DNA of 64,000 nucleotides from the NCBI RefSeq assembly GCF_001905735.1, contig NZ_LISW01000010.1, positions 1 through 64,000 on the forward strand, given 5' to 3'. Below are positions 43,250 to 52,314 of the stretch, in pieces. Within the stretch, counting starts at the first letter, position 1. Each line of letters starts with the position of its first letter. Source of the stretch: Streptomyces sp. CB01249 (GTDB taxonomy: Bacteria; Actinomycetota; Actinomycetes; Streptomycetales; Streptomycetaceae). The notes below the pieces were generated by a model. It saw only the letters and a program-made list of their open reading frames with translations, searched no databases and was not told the DNA's origin. Both the position numbers and the translations under genes were made by a program.

Positions 43250-43537
43250 GGGCGTCCTACTCCTCATCCGGAGTCGATAGCGACGTGCTCATAGTCGGGA
43301 CACGCGCCCCTGGCAGCAAACTCCCAGAGTGCGGTCCGGCGGCGTCGAGGACGATTGACAGCACCACGCCGTCGTCCTCCGCTGGTGCTCCAGGGGCCGG
43401 CGCGAACACGGGTTCGCCCGGACAGGTGCCCGGCGTGTGCCGCGCTGCGGCCTCGAAACATGCCGGACCGTTGCGCAGCAGCGTGCCGCGCGCACGTCAC
43501 ACGGAGCTTCATCGATTCGCTGTCCGGGCGTGGCTCC

Positions 43538-44860
43538 CTACACCACGTCGGTGGCAGGGGAAGCGCTGCCCGTTGAGGCATCAGTCGCCGCCGTTTGCGC
43601 TTCGGTGGTCTCGCCGGACGGCCGGGTGCGCTCTCCCCACCTCGCAATGGCCGGGCCGGTGAGCCCGAGGAGCAGCAGAAAGGCACCGACCCCGATCCAG
43701 CCGGTGCTGCCGAGGCTCAGCGCGACTCCGAGCAGCAGGGCGGGTGCCGCAGCCTTCGCAGCTCCGGAGACCGCGCCGGCAACCCCTTGGTACTGGCCCT
43801 GCGCGTACGCGGGCGGCATGCCGAACTCGAACGCGAAGGTGCCGCTCACGTAGTAGATCTCGCCGAGTGTCAGCAACACCATGCCGACGACCAGGAGCAG
43901 CAGCGCCGCCCATGCGGGCACACCGGCCATCAGGCTCATCGCGGCGCAGCCCAGCAGCAGGGCGAAGCCGGCTCGGCGCAGTGCCGTGCCCCCGTCGGTG
44001 ATCGACTGAATCTTTGCGCCGATTCTCACCTGGAGCATCACGACAAGTGCTGTATTGAGCACGAAGGCGACGGTGACTGCCCACCCTGGCGCGTCGGTGT
44101 AGTTGACGATCCATACAGCGATCATGATTTCCAAGATCATGTTCTGTATCGCCATCGCGCCGCCGACCAGCGAATACGCGAGGAACGCCTTGTCTCTCAG
44201 CGCAATCCTCTTCGATGGCGCGCCCTCGGAGCCGTCGGCTTCCTTCTCCGGCCGGGGCAGCGGCTGGTAGTTGGGCAGCCTGAACAGCATCGCGAGGGAA
44301 GCGACCTGAGTCAGCGTGAAGGCGAGAGCCAGCACTCGGTAAGAGGTGGCGGTGTCGATCTGAATGCCGACGCCGGCGATCAGGGAACCGAGGGACACTC
44401 CCAGGTTCGCCACCACTCTGATCTTGGACCTGATCGTGACCGCTTGGTCGCCGCCGATCCGTCGCAGCATCGCGCCGGAGGCGGGGTAGTTGGCTGCGAG
44501 GCTGGCGGCCGAGAGCATCTGGACCGCCAGCAGCATCCAGAAGTTCTGGACGAACAAGTAGGAAACGCCCACCAGGCTATGACCAGCAAAGGTCGCCATC
44601 ATCACGCGCCGCGGACCGATTCGGTCGGCAAGCGCTCCGGCAGGAACGGAGAGCGGAATCGCCAGCAGCCCGGACACCGTAAAGGCAAGGCCTACTTGTG
44701 CCGCCGACAGGCCAACTATTTTGATGAAGTACAGGGTGCTGATGGGCAGGATGATGCCGCCACCGATCGTGGCGACGAATGTCGACACGACAAACGTGCG
44801 CTGAACACCTGGCTCGGCGAATGCAGATCCCATCAGGGACAAAAGCTTAAATCTGGACAT
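43538..44860 (-). CDS. MFS transporter (locus 2)
   Basis: A 440-residue MFS protein with about 12 membrane helices and the loop motif PAGALADRIGPRRVMMATF. I start at MSRFKLLSLMG (44860), with AAGG upstream. The C-terminal ~35 residues are hydrophilic (ERTRPSGETTEAQTAAT). It diverges from the free-standing condensation gene, so it is the natural exporter for the product of locus 2. Confidence 0.85.
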   Translation of the reverse strand: MSRFKLLSLMGSAFAEPGVQRTFVVSTFVATIGGGIILPISTLYFIKIVGLSAAQVGLAFTVSGLLAIPLSVPAGALADRIGPRRVMMATFAGHSLVGVSYLFVQNFWMLLAVQMLSAASLAANYPASGAMLRRIGGDQAVTIRSKIRVVANLGVSLGSLIAGVGIQIDTATSYRVLALAFTLTQVASLAMLFRLPNYQPLPRPEKEADGSEGAPSKRIALRDKAFLAYSLVGGAMAIQNMILEIMIAVWIVNYTDAPGWAVTVAFVLNTALVVMLQVRIGAKIQSITDGGTALRRAGFALLLGCAAMSLMAGVPAWAALLLLVVGMVLLTLGEIYYVSGTFAFEFGMPPAYAQGQYQGVAGAVSGAAKAAAPALLLGVALSLGSTGWIGVGAFLLLLGLTGPAIARWGERTRPSGETTEAQTAATDASTGSASPATDVV

Positions 44861-45043
44861 ACCCTGCCTTCTGTGTTCAGCAATGGCTGCACTCGCTGCA
44901 ACAGCGTAGAGCGCATCTGACGCGGCAGCATCTCTCAGAATGCGATCCATTTCCAGGGATCGCCGGACTCATCGGGTACAGCGACAGGCCAGGGCGCACA
45001 TCAGCAATCCACGAGTCGTCGGCTTCCCTCTGCAGCGCATACG

Positions 45044-45075
45044 TTCCCTTCTCGTGCTTGAGCACGAGAAGGGAA
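45044..45075. promoter_or_regulatory. Perfect 15-bp inverted repeat over the ribosome binding site
   Basis: TTCCCTTCTCGTGCT (45044-45058) pairs exactly with 45061-45075 across a 2-bp centre. The right arm ends at the GGAAGG ribosome binding site of the condensation gene (ATG 45088) and lies in the divergent promoter region shared with the MFS gene. As DNA it could be a large operator; as RNA it could block translation of the first biosynthetic gene. Confidence 0.7.
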
Positions 45076-45087
45076 GGTAGTTGGCAG

Positions 45088-46440
45088 ATGCCACACATCA
45101 AGGGCCCGGTTCGCTACCCGCTCTCCGCCGAGCTGTCCGCGCGCTGCGTCGATCAGCCGGGTGGAGAGGACATGGCGAGGTTCGTCATGCCGCTGGCGTG
45201 GCGGATCAAGGGAAGCGTGGACTCAGCTGCCCTGCAGCACGCGTTGGACGACGTGGTGACCAGGCACGAGTCACTGCGCACCACCGTCACCTGCGGCTGC
45301 GGGGACGGCGAAGCCGGCTACCAGACAGTGCTGCCGCCCGTGCCAGTGCCGTTGACCGAGCACCGGTTGGCAACCGGTCCGAACCAGTCGCGCGACGATC
45401 TCGCCGAGGAGCTCCTCGTCAAGCTTCACTCGGACACCATGTCGATGCACCAGACACCCTTGCTGCGGGCCGCCCTGCATCGGTTCGACGATCAGGATTC
45501 CGTGCTCACCATCCTGTTCCACCACATCTCCGGCGACGGGCGGTCAACCCACCTGCTCTGGCGCGATCTGGCCGCCTTCTACCGTGCACGCACAACCGGG
45601 ACGGAACCGGACCTGCCGCCCATCCGACAGTACGGCGAGTACGCCGAATGGCAGCAGGAGTGGCTGAACAGCCCGAAGACCAAGGAGCTCAAGGAGTTCT
45701 GGGGCGGTCAGCTCGCCAACGCGCACATCCTGGCGCCATCGGCAGATCACCCTGACCGGGTCGCCAATGCGCATGACCCTCACTACGGCAGCGTTACCGC
45801 GGATGTGACTCCGGACGAGATGGCGGAGGTACGGGCCCGTGCGCGCAGTGGGCGCAGCTCCACCTGGCACGTGCTGATCGCGGCGGGTGCGCTGCTCGCC
45901 GCTCAGCTCTCCGGGGAAACCGATGTGGCTCTGATGACCCTCCGGGCTTCGCGTGATCACAAGGATTTCCAGGAGACGATCGGCATGTTCGTCGACACCA
46001 TGCCGCTGCGGGTCGATCTCAACGGATGCGAGACCTTCCGGGATGTCCTTGTCCGTGCACGCAATACTTGCCTGGAGGCGTATCGCCGCCCGCTGCCGAG
46101 CCGCAATATTGCAGAGGAAAGCCCTGATTTCCTACAGCCCTACGTGAGTTCGGAGAACGTACCGGTCCTCTTCACCTACTCGGTGCATGCACGACCGGGC
46201 GAGGAAATCAGGATCGCCGACGGAGCCGAGCCGGTGAAACTTCGGCAGGAGGCAGCGCTCAACCGAGGGGGCTTGTGCAACTGGATTATCTGGGACCTCC
46301 AGTCGGGCGGCCTGAGGATGCAGCTCGAATATCCCCCCGAGCGGATCGATGAAGGCACCGCAGCGCACTGGACCACACTGTTCCGCGAGCTGATGCTGCG
46401 CATCACCAACACTCCCGATCAGAGCTGGAAGGAATTCTAG
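45088..46440 (+). CDS. Free-standing NRPS condensation enzyme
   Basis: A 450-residue single condensation domain. The catalytic motif is HHISGDG (145-151). The DVVTRHESLRTT (C1/C2 region), MFVDTMPLRVDL (C5) and LLWRDLAAFYRA segments are all typical. Stand-alone C enzymes join a carrier-bound acyl group to an amine or alcohol, for example SgcC5 in C-1027 biosynthesis. ATG at 45088 follows GGGAAGG; a TTG at 45058 in frame lies within the palindrome and is less likely. Its stop overlaps the carrier-protein GTG by 1 nt, and the carrier is the expected donor. Confidence 0.88.
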   Translation: MPHIKGPVRYPLSAELSARCVDQPGGEDMARFVMPLAWRIKGSVDSAALQHALDDVVTRHESLRTTVTCGCGDGEAGYQTVLPPVPVPLTEHRLATGPNQSRDDLAEELLVKLHSDTMSMHQTPLLRAALHRFDDQDSVLTILFHHISGDGRSTHLLWRDLAAFYRARTTGTEPDLPPIRQYGEYAEWQQEWLNSPKTKELKEFWGGQLANAHILAPSADHPDRVANAHDPHYGSVTADVTPDEMAEVRARARSGRSSTWHVLIAAGALLAAQLSGETDVALMTLRASRDHKDFQETIGMFVDTMPLRVDLNGCETFRDVLVRARNTCLEAYRRPLPSRNIAEESPDFLQPYVSSENVPVLFTYSVHARPGEEIRIADGAEPVKLRQEAALNRGGLCNWIIWDLQSGGLRMQLEYPPERIDEGTAAHWTTLFRELMLRITNTPDQSWKEF

Positions 46441-46706
46441 TGGACGCCACAACCGCCAATGACCTTTCCTCCAAGGTTCTCGCCACGGTGATCACCGCGG
46501 TCCAGAGGGTCTATTCCGGGGAAGTCGACGAGAACCTCGACCTGATCGCGGCCGGCTTCGATTCGCTTTCCTCCATGGAGCTGACGACCATCCTGGAGCA
46601 GGAACTCGGTGTCGACTGCACGCTCGCGGACATTTTCGACACGACCTCTCTTGTCGAGCTGGCCGACCTTCTGGTCCAGCGCATCAATGAGGCCGGCAAC
46701 CGGTAG
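46440..46706 (+). CDS. Free-standing peptidyl/acyl carrier protein
   Basis: An 88-residue carrier protein with the phosphopantetheine attachment Ser42 in AAGFDSLSSMEL and the usual four-helix layout. GTG start with GGAAGGA upstream, coupled to the condensation gene. The likely loader is the adenylate-forming enzyme two genes downstream. The acidic helix II (ELTTILEQELG) is normal for partner recognition. Confidence 0.9.
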   Translation: MDATTANDLSSKVLATVITAVQRVYSGEVDENLDLIAAGFDSLSSMELTTILEQELGVDCTLADIFDTTSLVELADLLVQRINEAGNR

Positions 46707-46760
46707 CACCGAGGAATGGTGAGGAGGCAAGGAGCCCGCAGCACCTGATGGAGGCGTCGG

Positions 46761-48098
46761 ATGACTGATGAGAACGAAACCCGCACAGTCGTGGTGTGCA
46801 GGTATCAACCGGAGCTGCTCGCGGCGCTCTTGGACCACGATGCCCGGGCTTCCCGAGACATCGACGTCTGTGTCGTGCTGGAACGCGCCGACGTCATGTA
46901 CAAGTCGACGGACGAACAGCTGCTTGCACGGTGCCGAAAGGTGTACACCGTCGGCAGTTTCGACTCGCTGGCCGAACTGTCGGCTGTAGCTGTCGATCTG
47001 CGCCAAGGCTGGCCGCCGGTGAGCCGGGTGTGCAATCAGGACGAGCTGAGCCAGTTCGGCGCGGGCTATCTGAGGTTGCTGCTCCAGGACGCTCAGTCCG
47101 AGCCGATCCATCACGTCGCGCTCCGGGACAAGCGTTTGATGAAGCAATTGGTCCGGGACGCAGGTGTGCCCACAGCGGAGTTCCGGTCCCTTCCTGAGCC
47201 CGGAGACCGGGCCGCCGCAGCCGCGGCCGCGGGCGAGCTCACTGCTCCGTTGGTCGTGAAGCCGGCCGCCGGCTTCGGCGCCAGCTCCACGGTCAGAGTC
47301 GATGACGCCGAGGAACTGGGCCGGGCAGCCGGCGAGGTGACCTTCGATCCGGCGCAGCGCTCCCGGCATCTGATCGTCGAGGAGTTCGTGCCGGGCGATG
47401 AGTTGTGCGTCGATGCGCTCTGGTCCGGCGGAGAGGCGCTGACCTTCGTGGTGCACCGTTATCTGCGCCCGCGGATGACAGTCCTGGAGAACGCGCTCGA
47501 CGGATCGGTGATCCTGCTGCCCGAAGAACATCCTGAGTTGTACCGCCGGCTGCGAGAGATGCATTCCCGGATCAACCCGGCTCTCGGCATCCACGACGGG
47601 CCGAGCCACCTCGAGGTCTTCGAGCGTCCGGACGGTGAGCTGGTCTTCTCCGAGGTCGCTTCGCGTGCCGGAGGCGGCTGGGTCCAGGACATGATCAGTG
47701 CCTATCACGGCCACTCCACATGGTCACTGGTCGCCGAGACGGTTCTGACCGGTGGCGTTCCAGCCTTCCACCGGGCCTTTCCGCACATTGGCGGGATCAG
47801 TATCCGGCCGGCCTCGCCCGGTGTCATCACCGCGGAACCAGCCGACACCGACCTGCGGGCCTTTCCGGGCACGATCGCCTGGCACCGGCGCCGTCGCATC
47901 GGTGATCGAGCCCGTCTGATGGGACCGTCGGACTGGTACTTCTTCGTGATCCTCGGTGCGGACACGGCCGAGGGCCTCGTGGAGACCTGCGTCCGAGCTG
48001 CCCGGACCTTCACCCTCCGGACAGACGCCGAGGACACATCCGCAGTTGCGTCGAAGCCATCGGACCGCGAGGGGCGTCGGCCGCAGTCGACGAGATGA
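46761..48098 (+). CDS. ATP-grasp ligase
   Basis: A 445-residue ATP-grasp protein. The nucleotide-binding lobe shows ALRDKRLMKQLVRDAGVPTAEF, LVVKPAAGFGASSTVRV (flexible loop) and HLIVEEFVPGDELCVDAL; the Mg2+ site is in SHLEVFERPDGELVFSEVASRAGGG. Such enzymes activate a carboxylate as acyl phosphate and couple it to an amine or thiol, often making dipeptides. GGAGG lies upstream. The pairing with a carrier protein and a condensation enzyme suggests it prepares or extends the acyl group. Confidence 0.85.
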   Translation: MTDENETRTVVVCRYQPELLAALLDHDARASRDIDVCVVLERADVMYKSTDEQLLARCRKVYTVGSFDSLAELSAVAVDLRQGWPPVSRVCNQDELSQFGAGYLRLLLQDAQSEPIHHVALRDKRLMKQLVRDAGVPTAEFRSLPEPGDRAAAAAAAGELTAPLVVKPAAGFGASSTVRVDDAEELGRAAGEVTFDPAQRSRHLIVEEFVPGDELCVDALWSGGEALTFVVHRYLRPRMTVLENALDGSVILLPEEHPELYRRLREMHSRINPALGIHDGPSHLEVFERPDGELVFSEVASRAGGGWVQDMISAYHGHSTWSLVAETVLTGGVPAFHRAFPHIGGISIRPASPGVITAEPADTDLRAFPGTIAWHRRRRIGDRARLMGPSDWYFFVILGADTAEGLVETCVRAARTFTLRTDAEDTSAVASKPSDREGRRPQSTR

Positions 48099-48179
48099 CG
48101 GCCTCCACGACGCCCTGGCCCCGAAGAGCTGGTCGACGCCGACCGTCATGCGTGCAATCGAACCACGCAAAAGTGGAGA

Positions 48180-49844
48180 ATGTGGGCTTCTGAAATGAAT
48201 GCAGATTACTCCGCTGCACCCTGGGCGGACGTGGCATGCAGTCTGTCGAGTCGCCACCCCTGCGGAACCGTTCCGATTCGCGAGTCAATCGCTTATCCGT
48301 TCCTGGAACAGGCAACCACACAGCCCCACCGCGAGGCCGTAAGGCATTCTTCCGGAGTATATACGTACGGGCAACTCGCAGAACGAGCACTTTCAGTTGC
48401 CGGCGGCCTCCAAGATTTCGGAGTCACACCGGGATCCCGGATCTCCCTGATCGCGAACCGCGACCCCCAGTTGATTGTTTCCGTCATCGCGTGCCTCATG
48501 GCAGGTGCAATCATTTCCGTCGTGGATGCATCGTATCCGGTGAGACGCATACATGGAATGGTCACCGCGGCTCGACCCGCCTGCGTACTCGTCGCCGGAA
48601 CACGCTATCGCCCAGATTCAGGAATCCCCGTCCTCTCCACTGATGAAATAGCCTTCCGTAGCGGAATCGTCGCCGAAAACACCTCCGCCCACGCATATCT
48701 TGGACACACATCCGGGACTACCGGACACCCCAAGCTTGTCAATGGAACGCACAGCGCGGTCAGGCACTTCATCCAGTGGTATACACAGAACTTCAAGCTG
48801 GACGCCCGTACTCGCTTCGCCATGATCTCCGGCCTGTCACATGACCCGCTGTGGCGGGACATTTTCCTGCCCCTCTCCATCGGCGGCCAGGTCCACATAC
48901 CTGACGTCCGCACGTGGGCTCACGGAGAAAAGCTCGCAGCCTGGCTGCAGGAAAACGCCATCACTGACCTCAACACCACCCCGACAATGGCGCGAAGATT
49001 CCTGACGGGACAAGGGGGCCCTCTGGCCGCATTGCGCCGTGTGGTTCTTGGTGGAGAGCCAACATATTGGGATGACCTTCGCAGCTTCACGAGGAGCGCC
49101 CCCGCAGCCACCTTCGTGCCCTCCTACGGTGCAACCGAGACCCCCCAAATTGCCGCCCTGGGAGTGCTTGATCCCGGTGATATCGGGGACCAGTCGGGCA
49201 TGGTGCCGCTCGGGGCCGCCGCTCCAGGCTTTGAACTGATGCTCGTGGACGAGGCCGGCGTCAGGCTGTCCGGCGAGGGGTTCGGTAAAATAGTTGTCCG
49301 CTCTCCGCACATAGCGCACGGATACTTCGATACGGAGAACAGCACTGTCTTCCGCGTATCGGACGGCATTCGCACGTACGCGACCGGCGATATGGCATAC
49401 CGGACCGCACAAGGAAGTGTGGTATTTCGCGGGCGAGATGACCGGCGCATAAAAATCCGTGGCGTGAGGATCGAGTCGACCGAGATCGAGTCGGCCATCA
49501 GGGAACTTCCAGAGGTAGTGGACTCCGTGGTCGTCATGGCACCTCCACAGTTGCCCGGAAAAGGACTGCCGGCCAGCGAGAAGCTATTGGCGTTCGTCGC
49601 CACAAGGGAATCGGGCTCCCTTTCCGAAAGGCAGGTCAAGAGCCATCTCGCCAAAGCTCTACCGGCCCCCGCGGTCCCCGAATACGTTTCCGTCACGCGC
49701 GAATTCCCCATCGGAACGAACGGAAAAGTCGACCTGCCCGTCATGCTCGATGAATGGAGGAAAGAGGTTCACACCCGAGCCGTTCCTCAAACGATCGGCG
49801 CCGCACGCTCGGATCCGCGCTTCCGCACGCCGGCGGATGAATAG
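48180..49844 (+). CDS. Atypical adenylation (AMP-forming ligase) enzyme
   Basis: A 554-residue ANL-superfamily enzyme. Core motifs are GHTSGTTGHPK (A3), PSYGATET (A5), YATGDMAYR (A7), RGRDDRRIKIRG (A8) and PIGTNGKVDLP with the catalytic Lys (A10). The pocket is unusual: HDPLWRDIF replaces the common DAxxWE, and GrsA alignment gives D-P-R-N-V-G-S-Q-I-K. The charged Arg could hold a carboxylate substrate. Codons are more A/T-ending than in flanking genes. The ATG at 48180 has GGAG very close; ATG 48195 is an alternative. It probably loads the PCP at 46440. Confidence 0.85.
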   Translation: MWASEMNADYSAAPWADVACSLSSRHPCGTVPIRESIAYPFLEQATTQPHREAVRHSSGVYTYGQLAERALSVAGGLQDFGVTPGSRISLIANRDPQLIVSVIACLMAGAIISVVDASYPVRRIHGMVTAARPACVLVAGTRYRPDSGIPVLSTDEIAFRSGIVAENTSAHAYLGHTSGTTGHPKLVNGTHSAVRHFIQWYTQNFKLDARTRFAMISGLSHDPLWRDIFLPLSIGGQVHIPDVRTWAHGEKLAAWLQENAITDLNTTPTMARRFLTGQGGPLAALRRVVLGGEPTYWDDLRSFTRSAPAATFVPSYGATETPQIAALGVLDPGDIGDQSGMVPLGAAAPGFELMLVDEAGVRLSGEGFGKIVVRSPHIAHGYFDTENSTVFRVSDGIRTYATGDMAYRTAQGSVVFRGRDDRRIKIRGVRIESTEIESAIRELPEVVDSVVVMAPPQLPGKGLPASEKLLAFVATRESGSLSERQVKSHLAKALPAPAVPEYVSVTREFPIGTNGKVDLPVMLDEWRKEVHTRAVPQTIGAARSDPRFRTPADE

Positions 49845-49913
49845 AACCACGCCGACCACGTCGTCGGGCCCTCTCCCTGTCGCAGAGAACATCGCTCGGA
49901 ACGGAGTTTTTCA

Positions 49914-50777
49914 GTGTCTGACACACCAACGCCGACCGGTACGAAGCGAGTCCTGGTCATAGGCTCCACCGGATATCTCGGCCAGTACGTCGCGCAGTCG
50001 TTTGCCGATGCCGGGTACCGTGTCGCCGCCTTGCAGCGCCCCGGTGGCCGACCGGTCGACCCGCGCTTCACCGCAGTACCTGGGGATCTGACGGACCCCG
50101 CCTCGTTGCACAGCGCTTCCAAGGGCTTCGACCTGGTCATTCACGCAGGCCGGATTGAGGGCCCCCTGGAGCGCGAGGGTGTCGAGGCGATCCTCGCCTC
50201 CGGCACTCGGCTCATCCACACCTCTGGTGGCGACGTGCTCGGCCCTGGCGAAACCTTCGAGGACACGGTTCCCCAGCCACCCGACTGCGTGGCCTGGCGT
50301 GGCCCGGTCGAGCACGCGGTGCGCCAGGGCGGCGGCATCCTGGTCCGGCCCGGACTGATCTACGGCAACAATGGCGGCGTCGTCCCGGACCAGCTGCTGC
50401 CGGTGACCGTCAAACTGGGTGCGGGACTCTACTTCGAACGGCGTGGCATACGCTGGCCGGCCGTGCACGTTGCCGACCTCGCGGAGCTCTATCTGCTGGT
50501 GGCGGAGAAGGCCCAGCCGGGCACCGCGTGGAATGGGGTTGCCGAAACCATCCTGGTCGACGAACTCGCTGCGGCGACGGGTGAGGGAAAGTCGGTGTGC
50601 TGGCCGTCGACCGACAATCCCCCGGCGGAGATCGCGGACATCGTCGAGCTGTACGTGATGGACCATACCGTGAGTTCAGAAAGGACTCGGCGTCAGATGG
50701 GTTGGGTTCCCAAACACCTGAACGCCATCGAGTATCTTCGCGAGGAGTGCACGAAGGCGCTTCAGGCGCTTTCCTGA
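49914..50777 (+). CDS. NAD(P)-fold epimerase/reductase-like protein
   Basis: A 287-residue extended/atypical SDR. Nucleotide motif is GSTGYLGQYVA, with a second acidic turn (VPGDLTDPASL), HTSGGDVLG for the Ser strand and LVRPGLIYG. The catalytic YxxxK is not present: the segment reads CVAWRGPVEHAV, so an epimerase or dehydratase mechanism that needs Tyr is doubtful. GTG start with GGAG upstream. It is the last gene of the plus-strand run and is followed by the 50798-50834 terminator. Confidence 0.75.
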   Translation: MSDTPTPTGTKRVLVIGSTGYLGQYVAQSFADAGYRVAALQRPGGRPVDPRFTAVPGDLTDPASLHSASKGFDLVIHAGRIEGPLEREGVEAILASGTRLIHTSGGDVLGPGETFEDTVPQPPDCVAWRGPVEHAVRQGGGILVRPGLIYGNNGGVVPDQLLPVTVKLGAGLYFERRGIRWPAVHVADLAELYLLVAEKAQPGTAWNGVAETILVDELAAATGEGKSVCWPSTDNPPAEIADIVELYVMDHTVSSERTRRQMGWVPKHLNAIEYLREECTKALQALS

Positions 50778-50797
50778 CCTCGGTTCGTCGCGAACGC

Positions 50798-50834
50798 GAG
50801 TGTCCCGCCCATGAACATGCTGGGCGGGACACTC
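50798..50834. terminator. Bidirectional 13-bp terminator hairpin
   Basis: GAGTGTCCCGCCC (50798-50810) pairs perfectly with 50822-50834 around an 11-nt loop. It lies between the convergent NAD-fold protein gene and P450 gene. Confidence 0.75.
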
Positions 50835-50929
50835 ACGTTATGGACAGGGTTCCCGTGCCGTTGAGGGAGGCGTTCGACGCCTCAACACGGACCGCTCACC
50901 TCACCCTGGAGAGACAACGCTGAATACGC

Positions 50930-52144
50930 TCAGTGAACGACGACCGGGAGGGTTGCGTAGCCGTTCATGATGAACGTGCCCTGCGGCGGGATGTCCTCAG
51001 GCGCGGTGGCGAGCCGCATGTTGGGGAAGCGCTCGAAGAGAGCCGGAAGGGCGAGTGTCGCCTGGAGAGTGGCCAGCGAGCGGCCGAGGCACGCGTGTGG
51101 TCCGTGGCCGAACGACAGGTTGGTCTTGTCCTCGCGCAGGATGTCAAAGGCATCGGCGGTGTCGCCGTGGACCTTCGGGTCGCGCCCGACGCCCGCGAAG
51201 GCAATCATCACCAGGTCGCCCTTCTCGATCCGGACGCCGCCGATCTCGACGTCCTCGGCCGCGTACCGGAAGGGCAGCTGGGCGACCGCGGCGTCCTTGC
51301 GGACGGTCTCGGCAAACGCCGTAGCCCAGTCGGCCTTTCCGCTCGTCACCAGCTCCAGCTGGTCGGGGTGGCTCAGCAGGTCGACGACCGCGTGTGCCAT
51401 GACGTTGCCGAGCGTCTCGGACCCTGCCCCGAGCAGCACGTGGAGGCTGCCGAGGAGTTCGTCGTCGGTCAGGGCGTCGTCCTCTTCACGTGCCTGGATC
51501 AGCAGACTGGTGAGGTCGTCACCGGGCTTTGCGCGCTTGGTGGCGACGAGCTCGGCCATGGCCTCGTGCCACTGGCGCAGGTTCTCCTCCGCCTCCTCCG
51601 GCGTGATGGTCGTCTTGCTGTTGGCCACCGCGCCCTGCAGCATCCGCTTGCGCGCCTCGACCGGCACCCCGAACATGTCGCAGATGACCCAGGCGGGCAG
51701 GGCGTACGTGAACCGGCCCTTGAGGTCGACAGCCTCACCCGGCTCGGTGGTTTCCAGGTCGTCGAGCAGTTCCCCGATGACCTTCTCGATGAGCGGACGG
51801 CTGGCTTCGACCTGGCGGGGTGCGAAAGCGTGGGAGACCAGCTTGCGCAGCCGATCGTGCTCTTCGCCGTCCCGGGTGTTGATGTTCTCCATCATCACCC
51901 AGGTGATCATTTCCCAGTCCATGGACACGTCGCCGTTGACCAGCGGCGGCCAGTACTTCTTGGCGTTCTTGGGGAACCGCGGGTCGAGAAGCATCTTCTT
52001 GGCGATCGCGTAGTCGGTCACCGACCAGCCGAAGTAGCCGCCCGGTAGTTCGACGCGCGTCACCGGCCCCTGCGCACGCAGCGCGCGCGCCTCGGCATGG
52101 ATGTCCTTGCCCAGGCGGTCAAGGACGATCGGGCACTTACCCAT
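50930..52144 (-). CDS. Cytochrome P450
   Basis: A 404-residue soluble bacterial P450. The I-helix oxygen-activation motif is LGAGSET, the K-helix ExxR is within AFAETVRKDAAVAQLPFR as ETVR, and the heme ligand is C352 in FGHGPHACLG. I start at MGKCPIVLDRL (52144), which follows GGAGGAG. It is the last gene of the minus-strand tailoring operon. Redox partners are not encoded nearby. Hydroxylation or epoxidation of the locus-2 product is likely; the epoxide hydrolase in the same operon makes epoxidation attractive. Confidence 0.93.
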   Translation of the reverse strand: MGKCPIVLDRLGKDIHAEARALRAQGPVTRVELPGGYFGWSVTDYAIAKKMLLDPRFPKNAKKYWPPLVNGDVSMDWEMITWVMMENINTRDGEEHDRLRKLVSHAFAPRQVEASRPLIEKVIGELLDDLETTEPGEAVDLKGRFTYALPAWVICDMFGVPVEARKRMLQGAVANSKTTITPEEAEENLRQWHEAMAELVATKRAKPGDDLTSLLIQAREEDDALTDDELLGSLHVLLGAGSETLGNVMAHAVVDLLSHPDQLELVTSGKADWATAFAETVRKDAAVAQLPFRYAAEDVEIGGVRIEKGDLVMIAFAGVGRDPKVHGDTADAFDILREDKTNLSFGHGPHACLGRSLATLQATLALPALFERFPNMRLATAPEDIPPQGTFIMNGYATLPVVVH

Positions 52145-52314
52145 TGAGTCTCCTCCAATGGACCTAGTGATGCCGGCGGTACCCAGCTTCGGAGTCGCCG
52201 ACGGGCTGTGTGTGAAATCGGTGTTCGCCCACCAGCGGGGGCACCGGACGGAGCGCCCAGGGCTTCCGCGAGTTCCCGGGATCGCCCACCTGGGGCGGTG
52301 ATGCTCAGGAGTGG

